From Dermanyssus gallinae (taxonomy: Eukaryota > Arthropoda > Arachnida > Mesostigmata > Dermanyssidae): a stretch of 64,000 nucleotides of DNA. The DNA lies in NCBI GenBank assembly GCA_003439945.1, contig QVRM01005202.1, positions 1,132,001-1,196,000 on the forward strand, written 5' to 3'. The notes beneath the pieces are model-generated. The model did not search any database and had not been told where the DNA came from. It saw only the letters and a program-made list of their open reading frames with translations. The first letter of the stretch is position 1; each line of letters begins with the position of its first letter. A program made the translations under genes and the position numbers. Positions 13,621 through 24,900 of the stretch are shown in pieces.

Positions 13621-16600
13621 TTAACGACTTCTGCTGCCAATAAGTCGTTGTGTGTTAATCTCTTACATTGCTGCAGACACCTTATCAGAAATACTTAAAA
13701 ATCTGCCTTAAGATGTGTCACTCCCAGTGTTATAACATTAATCATGCTAACTATGGCTGGAGTCTTCAGTGGTGTAGGTGCATATTCATATATTGGGCGC
13801 AAGGCACTAACATGTGAATCATGTGTTTTCTTTTAGCCCATCGTGCTGAAGTCAACCGTAAGTCGCGGCCTCGAGCCAAACTCCCTGATCCGCGTCGAGA
13901 GTGAGCTTGAGTGGTTTGCACCGGAGGATACCGTGTACCTGCACTACGAACGCAGGCTGAACGATCTGACGCCACGAAACAGATCTCTTCACCTTCACAT
14001 TCATAAGAAGGACAAGACCGACTACAATCTTCACCTCACTCTCTACCGCAGTGAAGACTTGCAGAAGCCTGTGTTCGCGGGCTACTACTGGAGCTACATG
14101 ACCGCCAAAAAAGAGGAACGTGCCGGCGAACTGAAAGCCTACCTTGGTGATGATCTCACAGGTTACGTTGAGTTCGCATCTCCCTACCAGGATGACTTCA
14201 AGATCACAGGTCAGGCGCGAGTGCTCAATGATGAAGGCGACAAGGTAGCGGAGATTGTTCACCTAAAGAATGGCGTCGAAACCAAGGGCAAAATTTCGTA
14301 TAACCTGAACAAGGCCTTCATGAAGGCTGTCGTACTTGATGCTGCCGGTAAGGAGGCGCGTGAGCTTGAAATCGACGGGGGCCGCAGAGAGAAAGGCCGC
14401 TTCAAGCTTGTGCTCAGCAGTTTCCCGGAGGGCAAGAAGACAACTGACCTCGGCGTTGAGCACACCATCACTAGCGAAACTGTAAGTAAACATCGGTAAA
14501 ACCATTCCTATATAGAAATACCGTCATACGTTGCTAGGCGACAGATTTCGGCTAGGTGTTATTTTTATTCGTTAGGCGTTCGTTTTATGCCCCACCTAAT
14601 CATCACACGTGCCTGCTCTTTGATACAGTCGTTCCAGAGTCGCGTCTACATGCCACCCGAGTACCTGCAGCGCCTTGCTCAGCGTGCTAAGGAAATGGCC
14701 ACCGCAAGTGCTAGCAAGTATCCTGTCGAGGCTATCAAGGAGGAGCTTAAGACGCGTGCCGATGCTGTGGCTTTCAAACTAAGGAAGATCTTCGAGGACA
14801 TGGGCGAGTATCTCATTACGAAGGTGACGCACATCTTCGTCGACGTACAGAGCTGCCTGAGCCACCTGATCAACAACACGTCCGTGGGACAGCAACTGAA
14901 GAAGGTTCTCGAAGCCAACCGCGACAAGATTCTCGACATCGTTGATCGGCTGCGTGCCATCATCAAAAAGTGCTGCCCAAAGGTCGACCAAATCATCACG
15001 GAGCGACTCGAAAAGTACATTCCCAAGAGGACCCGTCGGTCCGTCGAAGACGAGAAAACTAACCTCGTTATGTACGTCGCGGATCGTGTTAAGATGTTCA
15101 TCAACTGGGTAGACGAGTCCATCGTCATGAGGGCCCTCCGCAACGTGTATGAGAAGGCAAGAAACGCAGTCACCTCTACAAAGAATGCCATCTATGGCCA
15201 GTTCGAGAGGGCAAAGCAAGCTGTCCTGGAAATTCCCGATATCAAGCAAATCGCCGAAACCTGGTCGGAACTTTACGACTCGGTAAGTTGTCACGTCCAG
15301 CGCTCAATGCTAACTACTATGGTAATTTCTAACCAAATTTGGCGGCAAGTCGGTCACCGTATAAGAAAATAGAAAAAAAAAATGCCTAACATAGAGTATC
15401 ATCTAGCTTACGCGCAGTACGACGATGCTCAAAGCAGTGGCGTTCACGAAAGCGACAACAAAACCTCATTGTCAATAATGTTATGTCAAAAATCGATTTC
15501 AGAGCACGGTGGGCCACGTTCTTCCCCGAGACGCCATCAGGAAGTACATCATCCAGCCGCACATGGACCGCTGGCGTGCGCGTGCCCCGATGTTCGAGAT
15601 TGACCGCAAAGGAGGCCGCTTCGTCGCCGACGTCGACATGCCCGTCGGCGCCAGCGATCTCCTCCAGTACTGGGCGTACGGCGTGAAGCCGCGAGCCCGC
15701 GAGGAGGAACGGCTGGAATCGACCATCGACATGATCAAAAACTCGCTCAGCCGCACGTTCGACGCCCGGGCGACGGTCATCGATGGCAAGCACTTTGTGA
15801 CGTTCGACGGCCGACACATCTCGGCGGCGGGCCAGTGCTCGTACCTGCTAGCGCGCGACTTTGCCGACGGCAACTTCAGCGTCATCATGAAGGCCGGCGA
15901 CGAGCTGAGCTACGTCGTGCAGATCGACAAGCACTTCATCGAGATCAACACGGTGCAGGAAACCGTGACGGTGAACGACCGGCCCATCGAGCTGCCCGAA
16001 ACGCTGTCCGGCGGCATCACGGTGCGGCAGCGAGGCGACCGCATCATTGTCAAGGACGCCCGCACACTTCAGTTCACCGTCTATCTGTCGCGCAACACCG
16101 CCACACTGGACCTGCGCGTCTGGTACTTCGGTCGGACGGCTGGTCTGTTCGGCAACTACAACCGTGAGCCATCTGACGACATGATGGCGCCGACCGGCGA
16201 GCAGTTGGCCGGCCCGCAGGCCTTCCTCAAGCGGTGGGAGACGGCGCAGGGCTGCCGCTCCAAGACGATGCTGTTCCGCGAGCATACCGACGACGTCGAG
16301 GCGGTCGAGCTGTGCCAGAACATGTTCCAGAGCGACGACTCGCCGATGGCGATCGGCTTCCCGCTGCGCAGTGCCGACCAGTACCACGACCTGTGTCTGC
16401 GTGTCGCCCACGTCGCCGCCCGCAAGGTTGACGCCGTGTGCCGAGTCGCCCACGCCTATCTGCTCGATGTCGAGCGTTTCGGCGATCTGCCCGGCTTCGT
16501 GGGCGTACGCCTGCCCAACGAGTGCCGTAAGTAGAACATTGCCGCCTAGAACAGGCTTCAGCTGCTGCTGCTGTTGCTGCCGCTGCTGCCGTCGTCGTCG

Positions 16601-18515
16601 TCGTCAGCAACGGCTTCAATAACAACCCCTACATACTACTGGCTACTGACTAGCATGCCGAATGGCTGACAACAAGGGCAGGCTAAAACAGGCTAGGCAA
16701 GCACCGATCAGCAGCACCACAGCACACAGAACAACATCTAACAGCCAATAGTGATGATATGACACTCTCGGAGTATACACAGCAGCAGCAACGACAACAA
16801 CATCATCTCCCAACAATATGTGTTAATATTTGCTCTCGGTCAGCCAATCAACGATGTATGAATAAAAATCAACAATGTTTCTGTACTCAGCCGGTGTGTT
16901 GTTTTGCCCCTGCACGGGGCGGTGGCTAAATACGACAAGCGGCGAAACAGTAGAAGAGTCGCAGAAGAATTAGTAGAAGAAGGGTAGAAGGGTAGACGAG
17001 CGGGGGTACAAACATGGGGGACATGTCTTGTTGTACCCCCCCGACCCCCCACCCGTTGCCCGTGTGCGTCTTGATTCCGTGCGGGGTTAGTGTCAAGCTG
17101 AAGGCTTCTAGCAAGAAAGGCCAAGGATAGCATCCAAATGATAGAACATATCCACAGAGAAACAGTTACAGAATCGAATCGCCTGTGCCGTAATTAACTC
17201 ACTCCCCGTGCGCGGTCGCTTGCAGTCACGTGTGAGCTACCGGAAGCCGGCGGAGGTGGGAGTGTCGAGGTAGGGAGCAGCTCGATTGTCGACTTCGAAA
17301 CCGGAGACTCCGTCGACGTGGTGTTCGTGGTCCAGGAGAACCGATGCAACTCCCACGTTGCGGGCCAGCTGCCCGCGCTCATCAAAAACCTCGAAAAGGA
17401 ACTCGCCAGTAGAGACATCGGGCAGAATAGGTACATACATCTTGAGGTCCGGTTGCACACAGTCCGCATTTCAATGACGATAGTTCTTCAATGGCTGGCG
17501 ATTCTAGAGATCTAGGTAGGTTGTGAGCGGCCATGGTAAGCCGTGTACAACAAGACGATTCTAATTTACGGCGACCTCAGTCTGCCAGACTGGCTGATAG
17601 GCGTGAGATGCCGTTCGTGCTTCGACAGCATTTGTAGAACCTTCTTGTTGACTTTTCGGCCCAATTTGGGTTAGTCGATTCTCTTTTCCACTTGCGTAGC
17701 CAACGACGAACACCGCTAGTCAAAAGAAGGCTAGCGCCTTTGTTCCTCCGTTCCCGATGACGACTGAAGCTGTTGAAGCGCTGAACGACAATTGCAGGTA
17801 CGGTCTCGTGTCATTCGGCCAATCCGAGGAGTTCGACGAGCCGGTTGCGCGGACAGCGAAAGGTCAGGTGTTTTTTCCAGCAAAAGATATGCCGCTAGCG
17901 CTGCGTGGTATGAACTTTTCGTCGACGCGCCGGGCCGACGTTTATCTCGCGATACACGGGGCGCTGACGGGCTACCGTTTTCGTCCGAGCTCGTCGAAGA
18001 TCGTCGTCGCGCTCACGTGTCATGCGTGCGCCGTCGTCGACAGGACCGCGCCCGATTCCGTCGATCTACGTGCCGCCCTGCACGAGCGAGGCATCATACT
18101 GCACCTCGTGTCGAAGACGGAGATCCGCGTGCGCGGCAGTTCCGCGAAGCGCCTCGAGCTGCTGGGGCTCGACAGTTCGACGGCTTTCACCGCCCGGGAC
18201 GCCGCCCGGCGAGGCGGCGTCCCGATAGGCCAGCCCGAGCTGCGCAGCCAGCTTCGCAGCCCCAAAGACTACTGCGCCTCCCTAGCCACCGAGTCGCATG
18301 GCAGCTACTTCACGACGCCACGTCGGCCCGAGGTGAGAGCTTGGCGCACACTCCTCGCGCGACGCATTGCGCAGGACGTCCTGCCCGAGGAGCGTTGCAT
18401 GAGATGCGAGTGCGTTCTCGCCGAAACCTGGAGGACGATGACTATGTGCAGACCCTGCAGGCCGCGTAATAAGGCAGCCACATCAAGTGACGTAGACTAC
18501 GACGATTCAGAGTAG
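515..18515 (+). CDS. Apolipophorin II/I-like large lipid transfer protein precursor (5' end outside window), ten exons
   Basis: Secreted haemolymph lipid carrier of the vitellogenin/apoB/apolipophorin family, which binds and transports lipid between tissues. Exons: 515-817, 7327-8410, 8838-9121, 9303-11658, 11793-13429, 13837-14481, 14629-15282, 15503-16526, 17226-17430, 17798-18515. All introns are GT-AG and all junction phases agree. About 2,970 codons are present, so it is far longer than a vitellogenin (about 1,800 residues) and close to insect apolipophorins (about 3,300). Order: LPD_N (exons 1-3), furin site RSRR (9399-9410) at the place expected between apoLp-II and apoLp-I, DUF1943/DUF1081-like region, long beta-rich region, amphipathic helices with a second site RTRR (15028-15039), vWD, C8-like cysteines, and a vWA-like tail. 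No polyserine tract is seen, which argues against vitellogenin. A candidate AATAAA follows the stop at 18651. The family call is firm. The exact orthologue (lipophorin versus apoLTP-type) is inferred. Confidence 0.93.
883..942. repeat. (TA)n microsatellite
   Basis: About 30 TA units starting 65 bases inside the large intron. Confidence 0.95.
1564..1603. repeat. (CAA)n microsatellite
   Basis: Thirteen CAA units, followed by further impure CAA/GCA repeats up to 1760. Confidence 0.95.
2036..2117. repeat. Compound (ATT)n-(TAC)n microsatellite
   Basis: ATT/ATC units run directly into TAC/TTAC units. The translated open frames here are only polyisoleucine and polyleucine. Confidence 0.9.
3191..3219. 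repeat. (TA)n microsatellite
   Basis: Fourteen pure TA units. Confidence 0.93.
3498..3590. repeat. Impure (GTT/GCT)n trinucleotide repeat
   Basis: Mixed TTG, CTG and TCG units of period three. It translates to a low-complexity cysteine or leucine run and is not a gene. Confidence 0.85.
4195..4272. repeat. 26-bp minisatellite
   Basis: Three units with TGATGGTCC starts at 4195, 4221 and 4247, an exact 26-base period. More decayed GATGG-rich units extend on both sides (about 4100-4300). Confidence 0.85.
4848..5440. repeat. Pyrimidine-rich low-complexity block
   Basis: Almost purine-free C/T stretches on the + strand (CTCT, TTCTTC runs). No motif beyond composition. Confidence 0.7.
5942..5973. 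repeat. (TA)n microsatellite
   Basis: Sixteen TA units followed by a GAGAGA run. Confidence 0.93.
7146..7239. repeat. 26-bp minisatellite with an inverted first unit
   Basis: Direct units start at 7170, 7196 and 7222 (period 26, core AGACACAGTATTCAGAAT). The unit at 7146-7169 is the reverse complement, so 7153-7169 and 7172-7188 form a perfect 17-bp stem with a 2-base loop. It lies 87 bases before the exon at 7327. Confidence 0.9.
7327..8410 (+). CDS. Apolipophorin exon: LPD_N helical core
   Basis: Opens [18 protein letters not shown], directly continuing the previous exon. It carries the alpha-helical part of LPD_N, including segments such as [17 protein letters not shown] and [13 protein letters not shown] that match the helical HEAT-like repeats of this module. 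The acceptor is TTTACAG at 7321-7326. The donor GTAAGT at 8411 leaves phase 1. The exon is strongly GC-rich with a high G or C third-position preference, unlike the flanking introns. An antisense open frame of similar length here is a shadow of that composition. Confidence 0.93.
8577..8770 (-). mobile_element. tRNA-derived SINE copy in an apolipophorin intron
   Basis: On the - strand it has an A-box-like TAGCGTGGAGG and a B-box GGTTCGAGCC, the internal Pol III promoter of tRNA-derived SINEs, then a shared non-tRNA body. The same body and head recur at 57255-57427 with many substitutions and small indels. The copy fills nearly half of the 427-base intron. It has no poly(A) tail that I can see. 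Confidence 0.75.
8838..9121 (+). CDS. Apolipophorin exon: end of LPD_N
   Basis: Joins to the previous exon to give [14 protein letters not shown]. The QVGSFVWSHL-type segment is one of the best conserved in LPD_N domains. Continues through [19 protein letters not shown] and [22 protein letters not shown], again family hallmarks. Acceptor ATTACAG, donor GTAAGC at 9122, phase 0 out. The frame stays open into the intron up to 9208, but the donor and the homology end at 9121. Confidence 0.93.
9303..11658 (+). CDS. Apolipophorin exon: furin site, DUF1943/DUF1081-like region and start of long beta region
   Basis: Starts [18 protein letters not shown], the last helix of LPD_N. A furin consensus RSRR (9399-9410) follows, with cleavage expected before Ala at 9411. 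This is roughly residue 600 of the visible protein, the position of the apoLp-II/I processing site in insects. Next comes a DUF1943-like stretch ([16 protein letters not shown], later [18 protein letters not shown] and [11 protein letters not shown]), then a DUF1081-like part with [12 protein letters not shown] and [11 protein letters not shown]. The remainder is repetitive amphipathic beta-strand sequence. The donor GTAAGT at 11659 leaves phase 1. Confidence 0.93.
11793..13429 (+). CDS. Apolipophorin exon: long beta-strand-rich lipid-binding region
   Basis: Continues as [20 protein letters not shown] across the splice. It encodes 545 residues of alternating polar and hydrophobic strands (for example [19 protein letters not shown]), as in the beta belts of apolipophorin I and apoB. 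Acceptor CATTGCAG, donor GTAAGT at 13430, phase 0 out. Codon use becomes more GC-rich towards the 3' half. Long antisense frames here are composition shadows. Confidence 0.92.
13549..13618. repeat. (TA)n microsatellite in apolipophorin intron
   Basis: About 35 TA units, with shorter TA blocks upstream at 13474-13512. Confidence 0.95.
13837..14481 (+). CDS. Apolipophorin exon: C-terminal beta region
   Basis: 215 residues starting [21 protein letters not shown]. Acceptor TTCTTTTAG with a good pyrimidine tract, donor GTAAGT at 14482, phase 0 on both sides. Beta-rich sequence with charged turns, continuing the lipid-binding belt. No separate domain was recognised inside it. Confidence 0.91.
14629..15282 (+). 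CDS. Apolipophorin exon: amphipathic helices with second furin-type site
   Basis: 218 residues starting [20 protein letters not shown], predominantly long amphipathic helices with heptad-like spacing ([38 protein letters not shown]). Paired cysteines lie in KKCCPKVDQ. The sequence KRTRR followed by SVEDE (RTRR at 15028-15039) is a dibasic furin consensus in a charged, probably exposed linker between two helical blocks. Cleavage here would free a C-terminal part containing the second helical block, vWD and vWA-like domains. Acceptor GATACAG, donor GTAAGT at 15283, phase 0. Confidence 0.91.
15503..16526 (+). CDS. Apolipophorin exon: von Willebrand factor D domain and C8-like region
   Basis: The vWD domain begins near 15754 ([18 protein letters not shown]) and runs to the [13 protein letters not shown] motif (about 16141-16180), the equivalent of the GLCGNYN/GLLGTNN motif of vWD domains. 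A C8-like cysteine cluster follows (GCRSK, ELCQNMF, DLCLRV, AVCRVA, and NEC at the exon end). vWD is the usual C-terminal domain of apolipophorins and vitellogenins. Acceptor GATTTCAG, donor GTAAGT at 16527, phase 1 out. Confidence 0.93.
16558..16612. repeat. (CTG)n/(GTC)n trinucleotide run
   Basis: CTG units followed by five or more GTC units just inside the intron after the vWD exon. Confidence 0.8.
17226..17430 (+). CDS. Apolipophorin exon: start of C-terminal vWA-like domain
   Basis: Joined residues read [20 protein letters not shown] and then [14 protein letters not shown]. The DVVFVV strand followed by a helix ([18 protein letters not shown]) matches the beginning of a vWA fold. At the place of the DxSxS metal-binding loop the protein has QENRC, so the MIDAS site is absent. 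Acceptor GCTTGCAG; donor GTACAT at 17431 (weaker than the other donors), phase 2. In-frame fusion with the next exon restores the vWA strand motif RYGLVSF, which supports this splice. Confidence 0.8.
17798..18515 (+). CDS. Apolipophorin terminal exon: rest of vWA-like domain and acidic C-terminus
   Basis: Reads [18 protein letters not shown], then [16 protein letters not shown] and [14 protein letters not shown], then RGIILHLVS. This is the strand/helix order of a vWA domain (GLV.F; A...AL; vvvlTDG; GI.l..v). The TDG motif is replaced by TCHAC, so this metal-binding position is also lost. A cysteine-rich segment ([14 protein letters not shown]... CRPC) and an acidic end [10 protein letters not shown] precede TAG at 18513-18515. 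Acceptor AATTGCAG. Further introns inside are possible but not needed. Confidence 0.82.
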
Positions 18516-18650
18516 ACCCGACGCCCCTTTAATCATTCTCTTCAAACCCATTTTTGCAGAGCGGCACTTGATGGGCGGCTAACTTATGCTAATCGTGCAC
18601 GCATATTACTCTACTCGACGTGCAAACATGCGTATAAGCGTCGTCATACG

Positions 18651-18656
18651 AATAAA
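18651..18656 (+). other. Candidate polyadenylation signal of the apolipophorin gene
   Basis: AATAAA 136 bases after the stop codon at 18513-18515. It is the first such hexamer downstream on this strand. No transcript evidence is available here. Confidence 0.55.
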
Positions 18657-18779
18657 CCAAACTATTTCAACAGATATATTTGGTCTTTTTTATCATTTAT
18701 TATTATATTACCTTTCGGTATTGTTGATTATATTACACTACACGTATTCATTAAATCTCGAAACCCGCATTCGTTTCCG

Positions 18780-19140
18780 TTAATCTTGGACATATATAGA
18801 ATATGTTGTATGCGCATCTCAAGAAGATGTCAGCGACATAACGCCCAGATAGCTCGCGCAGACCGACATGTTTCATGATGGTATTTGGTGCAGACAAGGC
18901 CGCAAAATTTGCAGCAACACTCATCAGAAGCGTTATGGAACCTAGTGCGGTGGCACCGTTTGTGGTGAAACCCATGGACGGAGTAGCGGGTGAGAACGTG
19001 TCGTTGCTCGAAGAGCGGTTCCATCCATGTATTGTCTAACATTGCCGGTGTTTTGTAAAACGCTTCTGGCACTTCACTCACGCACTTCCCTTTGGTCTTT
19101 TTAGTGAGTGCTACGTTTCGTTTCAGTTTCAACAATCAGC
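18780..19140 (-). mobile_element. 3' fragment of a non-LTR retrotransposon (Cys/His-tail family)
   Basis: The - strand encodes SVHGFHHKRCHRTRFHN followed by CCCKFCGLVCTKYHHETC, the C-terminal Cys/His motif that recurs in elements at 20.8, 24.6, 29.7 and 44.3 kb. Only the end of the protein is present, as expected from 5' truncation. It lies close behind the apolipophorin poly(A) signal. Confidence 0.7.
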
Positions 19141-20769
19141 GTTCCCTATGCAATGAAAATGTATTTTGCATAGATTTCAACAATGTTTTAGTGTACCTGA
19201 AATGTTCGTAGCAACCGGTGCACTCCGCGTTGGCGATTTAATTCCTCTGCTACCGAACTTGCCTTAAATCCGAGACTGGTCTTGAATTAATGTATAATGG
19301 TTTATTTTGTGCTCCCAATTCCGCTAAGCTTGGCGTATCATCACTTTATCGTTTATCTGTTTCGTCTGCAAACGTTATTTTTTCTATTTATGAACATACG
19401 AAAAACTTTGCATCCGCCAGATTCTTGACGACGAACCGCATAGCCCTACAGCCAAATTTCTTCCGTTTTCCAGCTAGCCTGGTTTACAATTGTTGCTACG
19501 GAGCGTGAACAACGGAGTTGACAACTTTCTCAAGAACCCTGCCCAGAAGATTAAACTGATCGCAGTGAAAAGGCAGACGCTGGTACACGGCTAAATAAGA
19601 TATCTTCGTCGGAAACTGAAATGCTACTAGACAATAAATACTTTGCGTTTAAGACGCCTAGCGCACGCATTTGCTGAGAGCGTACTTAGGTAGGCACAGA
19701 CTATCACGTCGTACCGTCGACGCACGGCGCATTCTCCAAAATTGACATCCTAATGAAAAGCGATTGTCTTTAAAGGTGCTTCTGAACACTTGCGTCCGAG
19801 ACTTTGCGGTTCTGGAACCTTTAGGGAGCCGGCTTAGGGCAATTCTATGTGCGAACCTCCTCGTCAACCTCTGCATGCAGAACCGAGGATTTTTCTCACA
19901 ACTACGTTAGTGAACGTTCAGCAGGGGTGCGATAGTGACGGGAAATTTTCAGAAAGGGACGTTGTAACTGCGACGACCGGGTTATACCGGTATTATGTGA
20001 ATGATCGGACAAATACGTTCTATTAATAAACAGATGCTTTATTCTCTCTGAGATGAAAAGAAGTTCAAAGTGCGATTGAAGATTGTTGGCCAATAAGAAA
20101 TACTTTGGCTTCGACTTTGCCCGGGATAAACATATTAAGGCAACGGTTTTTCTATTGCTCTTCTATAGACGGCACTCTTTAACAATTTGGTTGGAATGCT
20201 TGATTCTAAAGGCAAAAGCGACCCGCCTTGTTCACCCTCTTGGCAAAATATTGCAAAGGCAAGCTGTATCTATAAGACATTATCAAGTCTCCTTGTGCGC
20301 CGACCTAGCTTCTATCTCAGAAGTCGAGCGTGTCGATAACCGCATTTTGGAAGCTTTTAGACGACGTGAAGTACTCGGTCACTGTCAAGCATTAAATCTA
20401 GCACGCTGTATTTGTAAACTATAAGCCGGAGTTTGACACTGCCCTTACGAGGGCCGTCGTAGGGAAGCTAACCGCAGCAGACGTGGGCCCCTAGTTATGC
20501 AAATACTGGTAGCTACCCTGATATCAAGCTCTGTGATTATATATGATGGCATTCAGGGACACCGGCCTCTCCTTCAAACCACTGGCTATAGGCTCAGGGC
20601 AATTATCTCAGCCCGCTCTTACTTTAGGTGTTGCCCAGTGATCTGTTTGGCCTTTCAAATGACCACAACCCCTGTGTTCGTATAACCGGACAGGCGCTTT
20701 TAACTTCGGCCCGCGGCTTACCTGCAAGAGTTCAGTGGGGGTTTACACACGAAGATGAAATGGTTTACA
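19141..20769. other. Stretch with no recognised gene
   Basis: AT-rich unique DNA. A 113-codon open frame at 20083-20424 (+) has no recognisable motif, and I do not call it a gene. Confidence 0.5.
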
Positions 20770-20995
20770 ACTAGAAGAGTTCTACAGTACACCGGCAGCG
20801 TTGGGTAATGCATGGACAGAACCGCTCTCCGAGTAGAGCCACGTTCTTACCCACTTCTCCGTCTATGGGTTCCACCTGAAAATGTGGCATCGGACTGAGC
20901 CCCAAAACCATTGCGATAGTTCCCGGTGTACAATTTGCGACGTTTGCACCAAATATCATTATCAGATATGTTGGTCAGCGCCAGGTGTCTTTTAG
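20770..20995 (+). mobile_element. 3' fragment of the Cys/His-tail non-LTR family
   Basis: The + strand reads SVYGFHLKMWHRTEPQNH and then CTICDVCTKYHYQIC, clearly homologous to the fragment at 18780-19140 but in opposite orientation. Flanking frames are broken. Confidence 0.65.
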
Positions 20996-23900
20996 GTGTT
21001 ATGTGGATAATATTTTTTGAATATGCATATACAGCATATTCAATATATGTTCAAGATTAACGGGTGTAATTTTTGGGATTTATTAAACACGTGTAGGGTA
21101 ACGTACTTATACCCATACCGAATGAGCAATTTAATAAAAATAAATGAAAAAAAGAAGGTTATGTTATGTTGTTGGTGATCAGTCAGATAATAAAGGCATC
21201 ACTCAATTTGAACTTCTGAGAATGAAGCAGACAATCGACACGCATTTGTACTTCGACAACTCTAACAAACGAAAAAAAATCCCGATGAGCTGTAGATTTC
21301 CACGAGCAGCTTTTTCTACGGTTTCCGTCATCTTACCTTGCCATATCCGCAAACATTGCTAGAAAGGCTAAGTAACTTGTGACTTCAGCCTGATAATAAA
21401 ACTTCCCAAATACGGCCCGACACCTGTCTGCAATGCGCTATAGAGGGTTTGTTCTGACTGCATGCAAGTGACCTCCTGAGTGTAGCCAACACTCTTTCAA
21501 CTTCAGACTGGAGTACATGACTCGTGTCCTGTGTAACCCTAATATAGATTTGGGTAGTGCACAGCAACAACGGTGGTTCCCCTGAAAAGACGCATGAGTC
21601 TCGCATTGGTACAAACTTAGCATATGCGACTCTATCCAAGATTCAGTGTGAATAAACCACATTACGCTTACTACCCAGCATCCCCTATTCTCGGCTGAAC
21701 TTCTCAAAATTTAAATTCGCAGCAGCCGGAGCGTCGTCACAAACTGCAACGCCATCCAAATTGCCTTTTGTCATTGAAGAAGTAAGCATGGCTATCGAAT
21801 AGGAATGCACAAAAGGCATCAACTGTTATCGTGTATAAACATCTTAAAGATGCGATAACTGACTTAGGGCAGCTATTAACTTAACTTGAGGAGTTAAGGA
21901 TTAACATCAGGAGAAATTCCGTGAAAATTTGCGCAAAAGTACTATGTAGCCTATTTTTAAGGCTGCCCTGAAAAGCTACAAAATCATTGTCGTTAGGTTG
22001 TTTAACGCACAACCTGTTAACAATCTTAATTGCCTAACTACCAATAGATTCAACAACAGTTGTAAAACCCTATTGTTTACGAAGCAAAACGGTTTTGTAA
22101 ATGTTGATTTATTTCTACAGATATTAGCCAAAATTGCTATAATATACGTTATGCTTGCGGCACATCGAGCTTGATCTTAATAATAGCCAAATTACTTGTA
22201 ATATATTTGCAGATTTTCAAAGCAAATTAAACTGTGTCTTCACGACCGACACTAACCACTACACAACAGAATTTACAACTACGTGCTGAGTTGTCTAAAG
22301 TGTTTTATGGTATCCTGGCGCGCTTTCATAAACAATGGTACAGACTTATTCAATCAGGCCACCCAACTGATCATAGGTGCACACATGAGTGTAATACGGC
22401 AAGTCACTTCCTATTTAATCTATATATCCTCGGACTAACAAGCACTAACAAATGTTAAAACCATACACTTAGTTCAGACAGATGATATATTGTTAGCTAA
22501 AACCGGGAACCTCATTAACTTTTGCTTTTAAGAACTGAATACGTAGTCAATTCCGCAAATGAAACGAACGCTTAACGCAGGAGACGACAAGACAATTACG
22601 CTTGGTAGAGATAAGTTATAAACAATTTCAAATTTTTAGACGTACTATTTTTAGGCGTAGAAATAGAAAAAAAATAGACAACGTATAGGGAAAGGCTTCT
22701 ACCAATGACGTGGCAGGGCTACAGAGATCCGAAATCCTCGCTTAGATGTAACCATAGAGTCCAAAACCAGTATCCAACAAAGATATCCACAAGATCCAGC
22801 CTTGTTGGGTCTTGTCATCTCTGATATAGTGTCAGATCTACAGAGCCCCTCTAACGCCTAGTACCTGAATGATACAATCCTGGGTGGTCTCACGGGCGTA
22901 CGCAGAAACGTACGGATAAAATTACGTTTTTAGCAGGCGTAACTATAACTTCCTTTCTGTGTCGTTAGCCTGCGGCGCGCGAGTTACGCGTGCTGCGGGT
23001 ACCTTCAGCGCAAATAGAACGTTGGTCAGATGTGTAAGCTCCCTATAGTAACATGCCGTAGGCCCGTTGGTCATGGGAGCCAATGTATACAGCATAGCTT
23101 ATATGGCAATAAATTCACATTGTCATATTGTAGTGATCTCCTCGAGGACTGTTATGGCTTACTGCTTACGGATAGGTGTTGTGCGCACTGATTCCGGACC
23201 GACTGCCTAACGCCCCGGGCCTAGTCAACCTCAAGGTACCACTTAGAATGCCTAGTGCCTTGGAGTAATAAGGCATCATGCACAGGCTGCTTGACGAGGA
23301 AACGCAGCTTCTATAAAAGGCGCCATGGGCTGACACGAATACAGCTTTATTTGCCCATATATAGGATGTAACAAAATGATCTCTCCGTATAAACGAATAC
23401 ACCGGATTAAAATAAGTGAAAGCACAATGGTTAGAATCAAACATTAATAAGAACAACACTACGATTAAACTATACGGCATATGGCCTGCCTTTTCTACGT
23501 CCCCCCTTCGCTTTCCAGAAGCTCGAAGAGGTTTCAAACCAATCATGCCAGGACGGTACCAGCGAGCCCATCACTGTACACTGTACACAAATTCAGTGAA
23601 AATTGTAGTTTTGCCACTCTGTTGACTCTGCCATTATTGGCTTCCGTTATCCGAGCTCAACGTTCTAGACGGTTGACGTGAGCGATTGCAGCTCTCTCAC
23701 TGAGCTCTGTCGGTCCGTTCACTCATGGCCCTTTCTAAACTCCACCTTATAAGCGATTTTGTTGTTTTGAGTCGGTCTTCTGTCCTCTTTCCTACTGGTC
23801 ATTTTCACTTCATGCTCACCATTTTCATCATTTGTCTGTCTTATATTACAAATGCATACTGTTTCGCGCTAGCAAAATTGAGTTCCGAATAAGGACATCT

Positions 23901-24470
23901 CATATCGGTTATAACAAAATAATTGCTAAAAGTTTACAGTTGTGAGGTCTGAACGTATTATCGCATTTTTTTTAAAGAACTACTTTATTCAATGGCGCCT
24001 AAAATAGATGCCGCGTTTCATCTGTAAACGGCGAAAGACAACGCTTGCATCAAGAATTGACTTCTTCTACGGTCGCTTGTGACCTCCTGAATCCGTTTGC
24101 TTAATTATTTAAGGAATTCTTCAGTTCCCTTGCTGATTGGCCCTAGTGTCTACATAGCAATAGGCACAAAAATATATCTTGTTCCCAGTCTAGCGTATTT
24201 ATTCAGTTTTCCGGCGTCAGCAATTCCGTTTTCTGTACAATTGTTATAATTGCACAAACGTGTTGATCTGTCGAGCCCAATAAACTGTTATGAACTGGAA
24301 TGCTACTACGGTAGCACTTACGTGCAAATAATTAAAACTGTATTAAGCTGTTTCAATGAGAGCTCTGCCTACCGCCATGTATAGTTCCGACCTGTATTTC
24401 ACTTAATCTACGATGATTTATTTAATTATTTATTAGCCAGCAGTTGGTGTAGACACGTTTTTATAACAGC
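20996..24470. other. Stretch with no recognised gene
   Basis: AT-rich DNA of ordinary complexity. The open frame at 23166-23546 (-) has no motif that I can assign. Nothing else stands out. Confidence 0.5.
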
Positions 24471-24474
24471 TGTC

Positions 24475-24783
24475 CTACATTATTTTGGCCAGCCGTATTG
24501 CTCTTGTACACTGTTGAAGGTGATACAAATCACACGATTCCCCACATAGCTTGCATGTCGAGTCGGTTTTTGTTTCGTGAAACCCATTTTGTGTACATAA
24601 CTTGCCTATAATAAGCCCATGTATTGCAAACCCGGTAATAAAGTACCTGCTTTTACAACATGGGCTGTTCCACGTAGTTAGAAGGCATTGCTCTGGTCTA
24701 ATAAAAACGCCAATTAACATCCGCAAACTTATATTCCCACTGCGCAGGATGATTGTGGATAACCTCCGTTCTCGGTAAGGCAT
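24475..24783 (-). mobile_element. 3' fragment of the Cys/His-tail non-LTR family
   Basis: 102-codon open frame on the - strand ending CKLCGESCDLYHLQQC, preceded by FAIHGLIIGKLCTQ. It matches the C-terminus of the elements at 18.8, 29.7 and 44.3 kb. The reverse transcriptase domain is missing. Confidence 0.7.
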
Positions 24784-24900
24784 GAGTCGTTCAGAGATTC
24801 TCCAGAGAGAATGGCGGCGAGGCTAACAAAGAGACAAGTCAGTTGCGCCAAGTACGGTGGACTACTAGCACTCTTTTTTTAAAAACGGGCTTTAATTTTG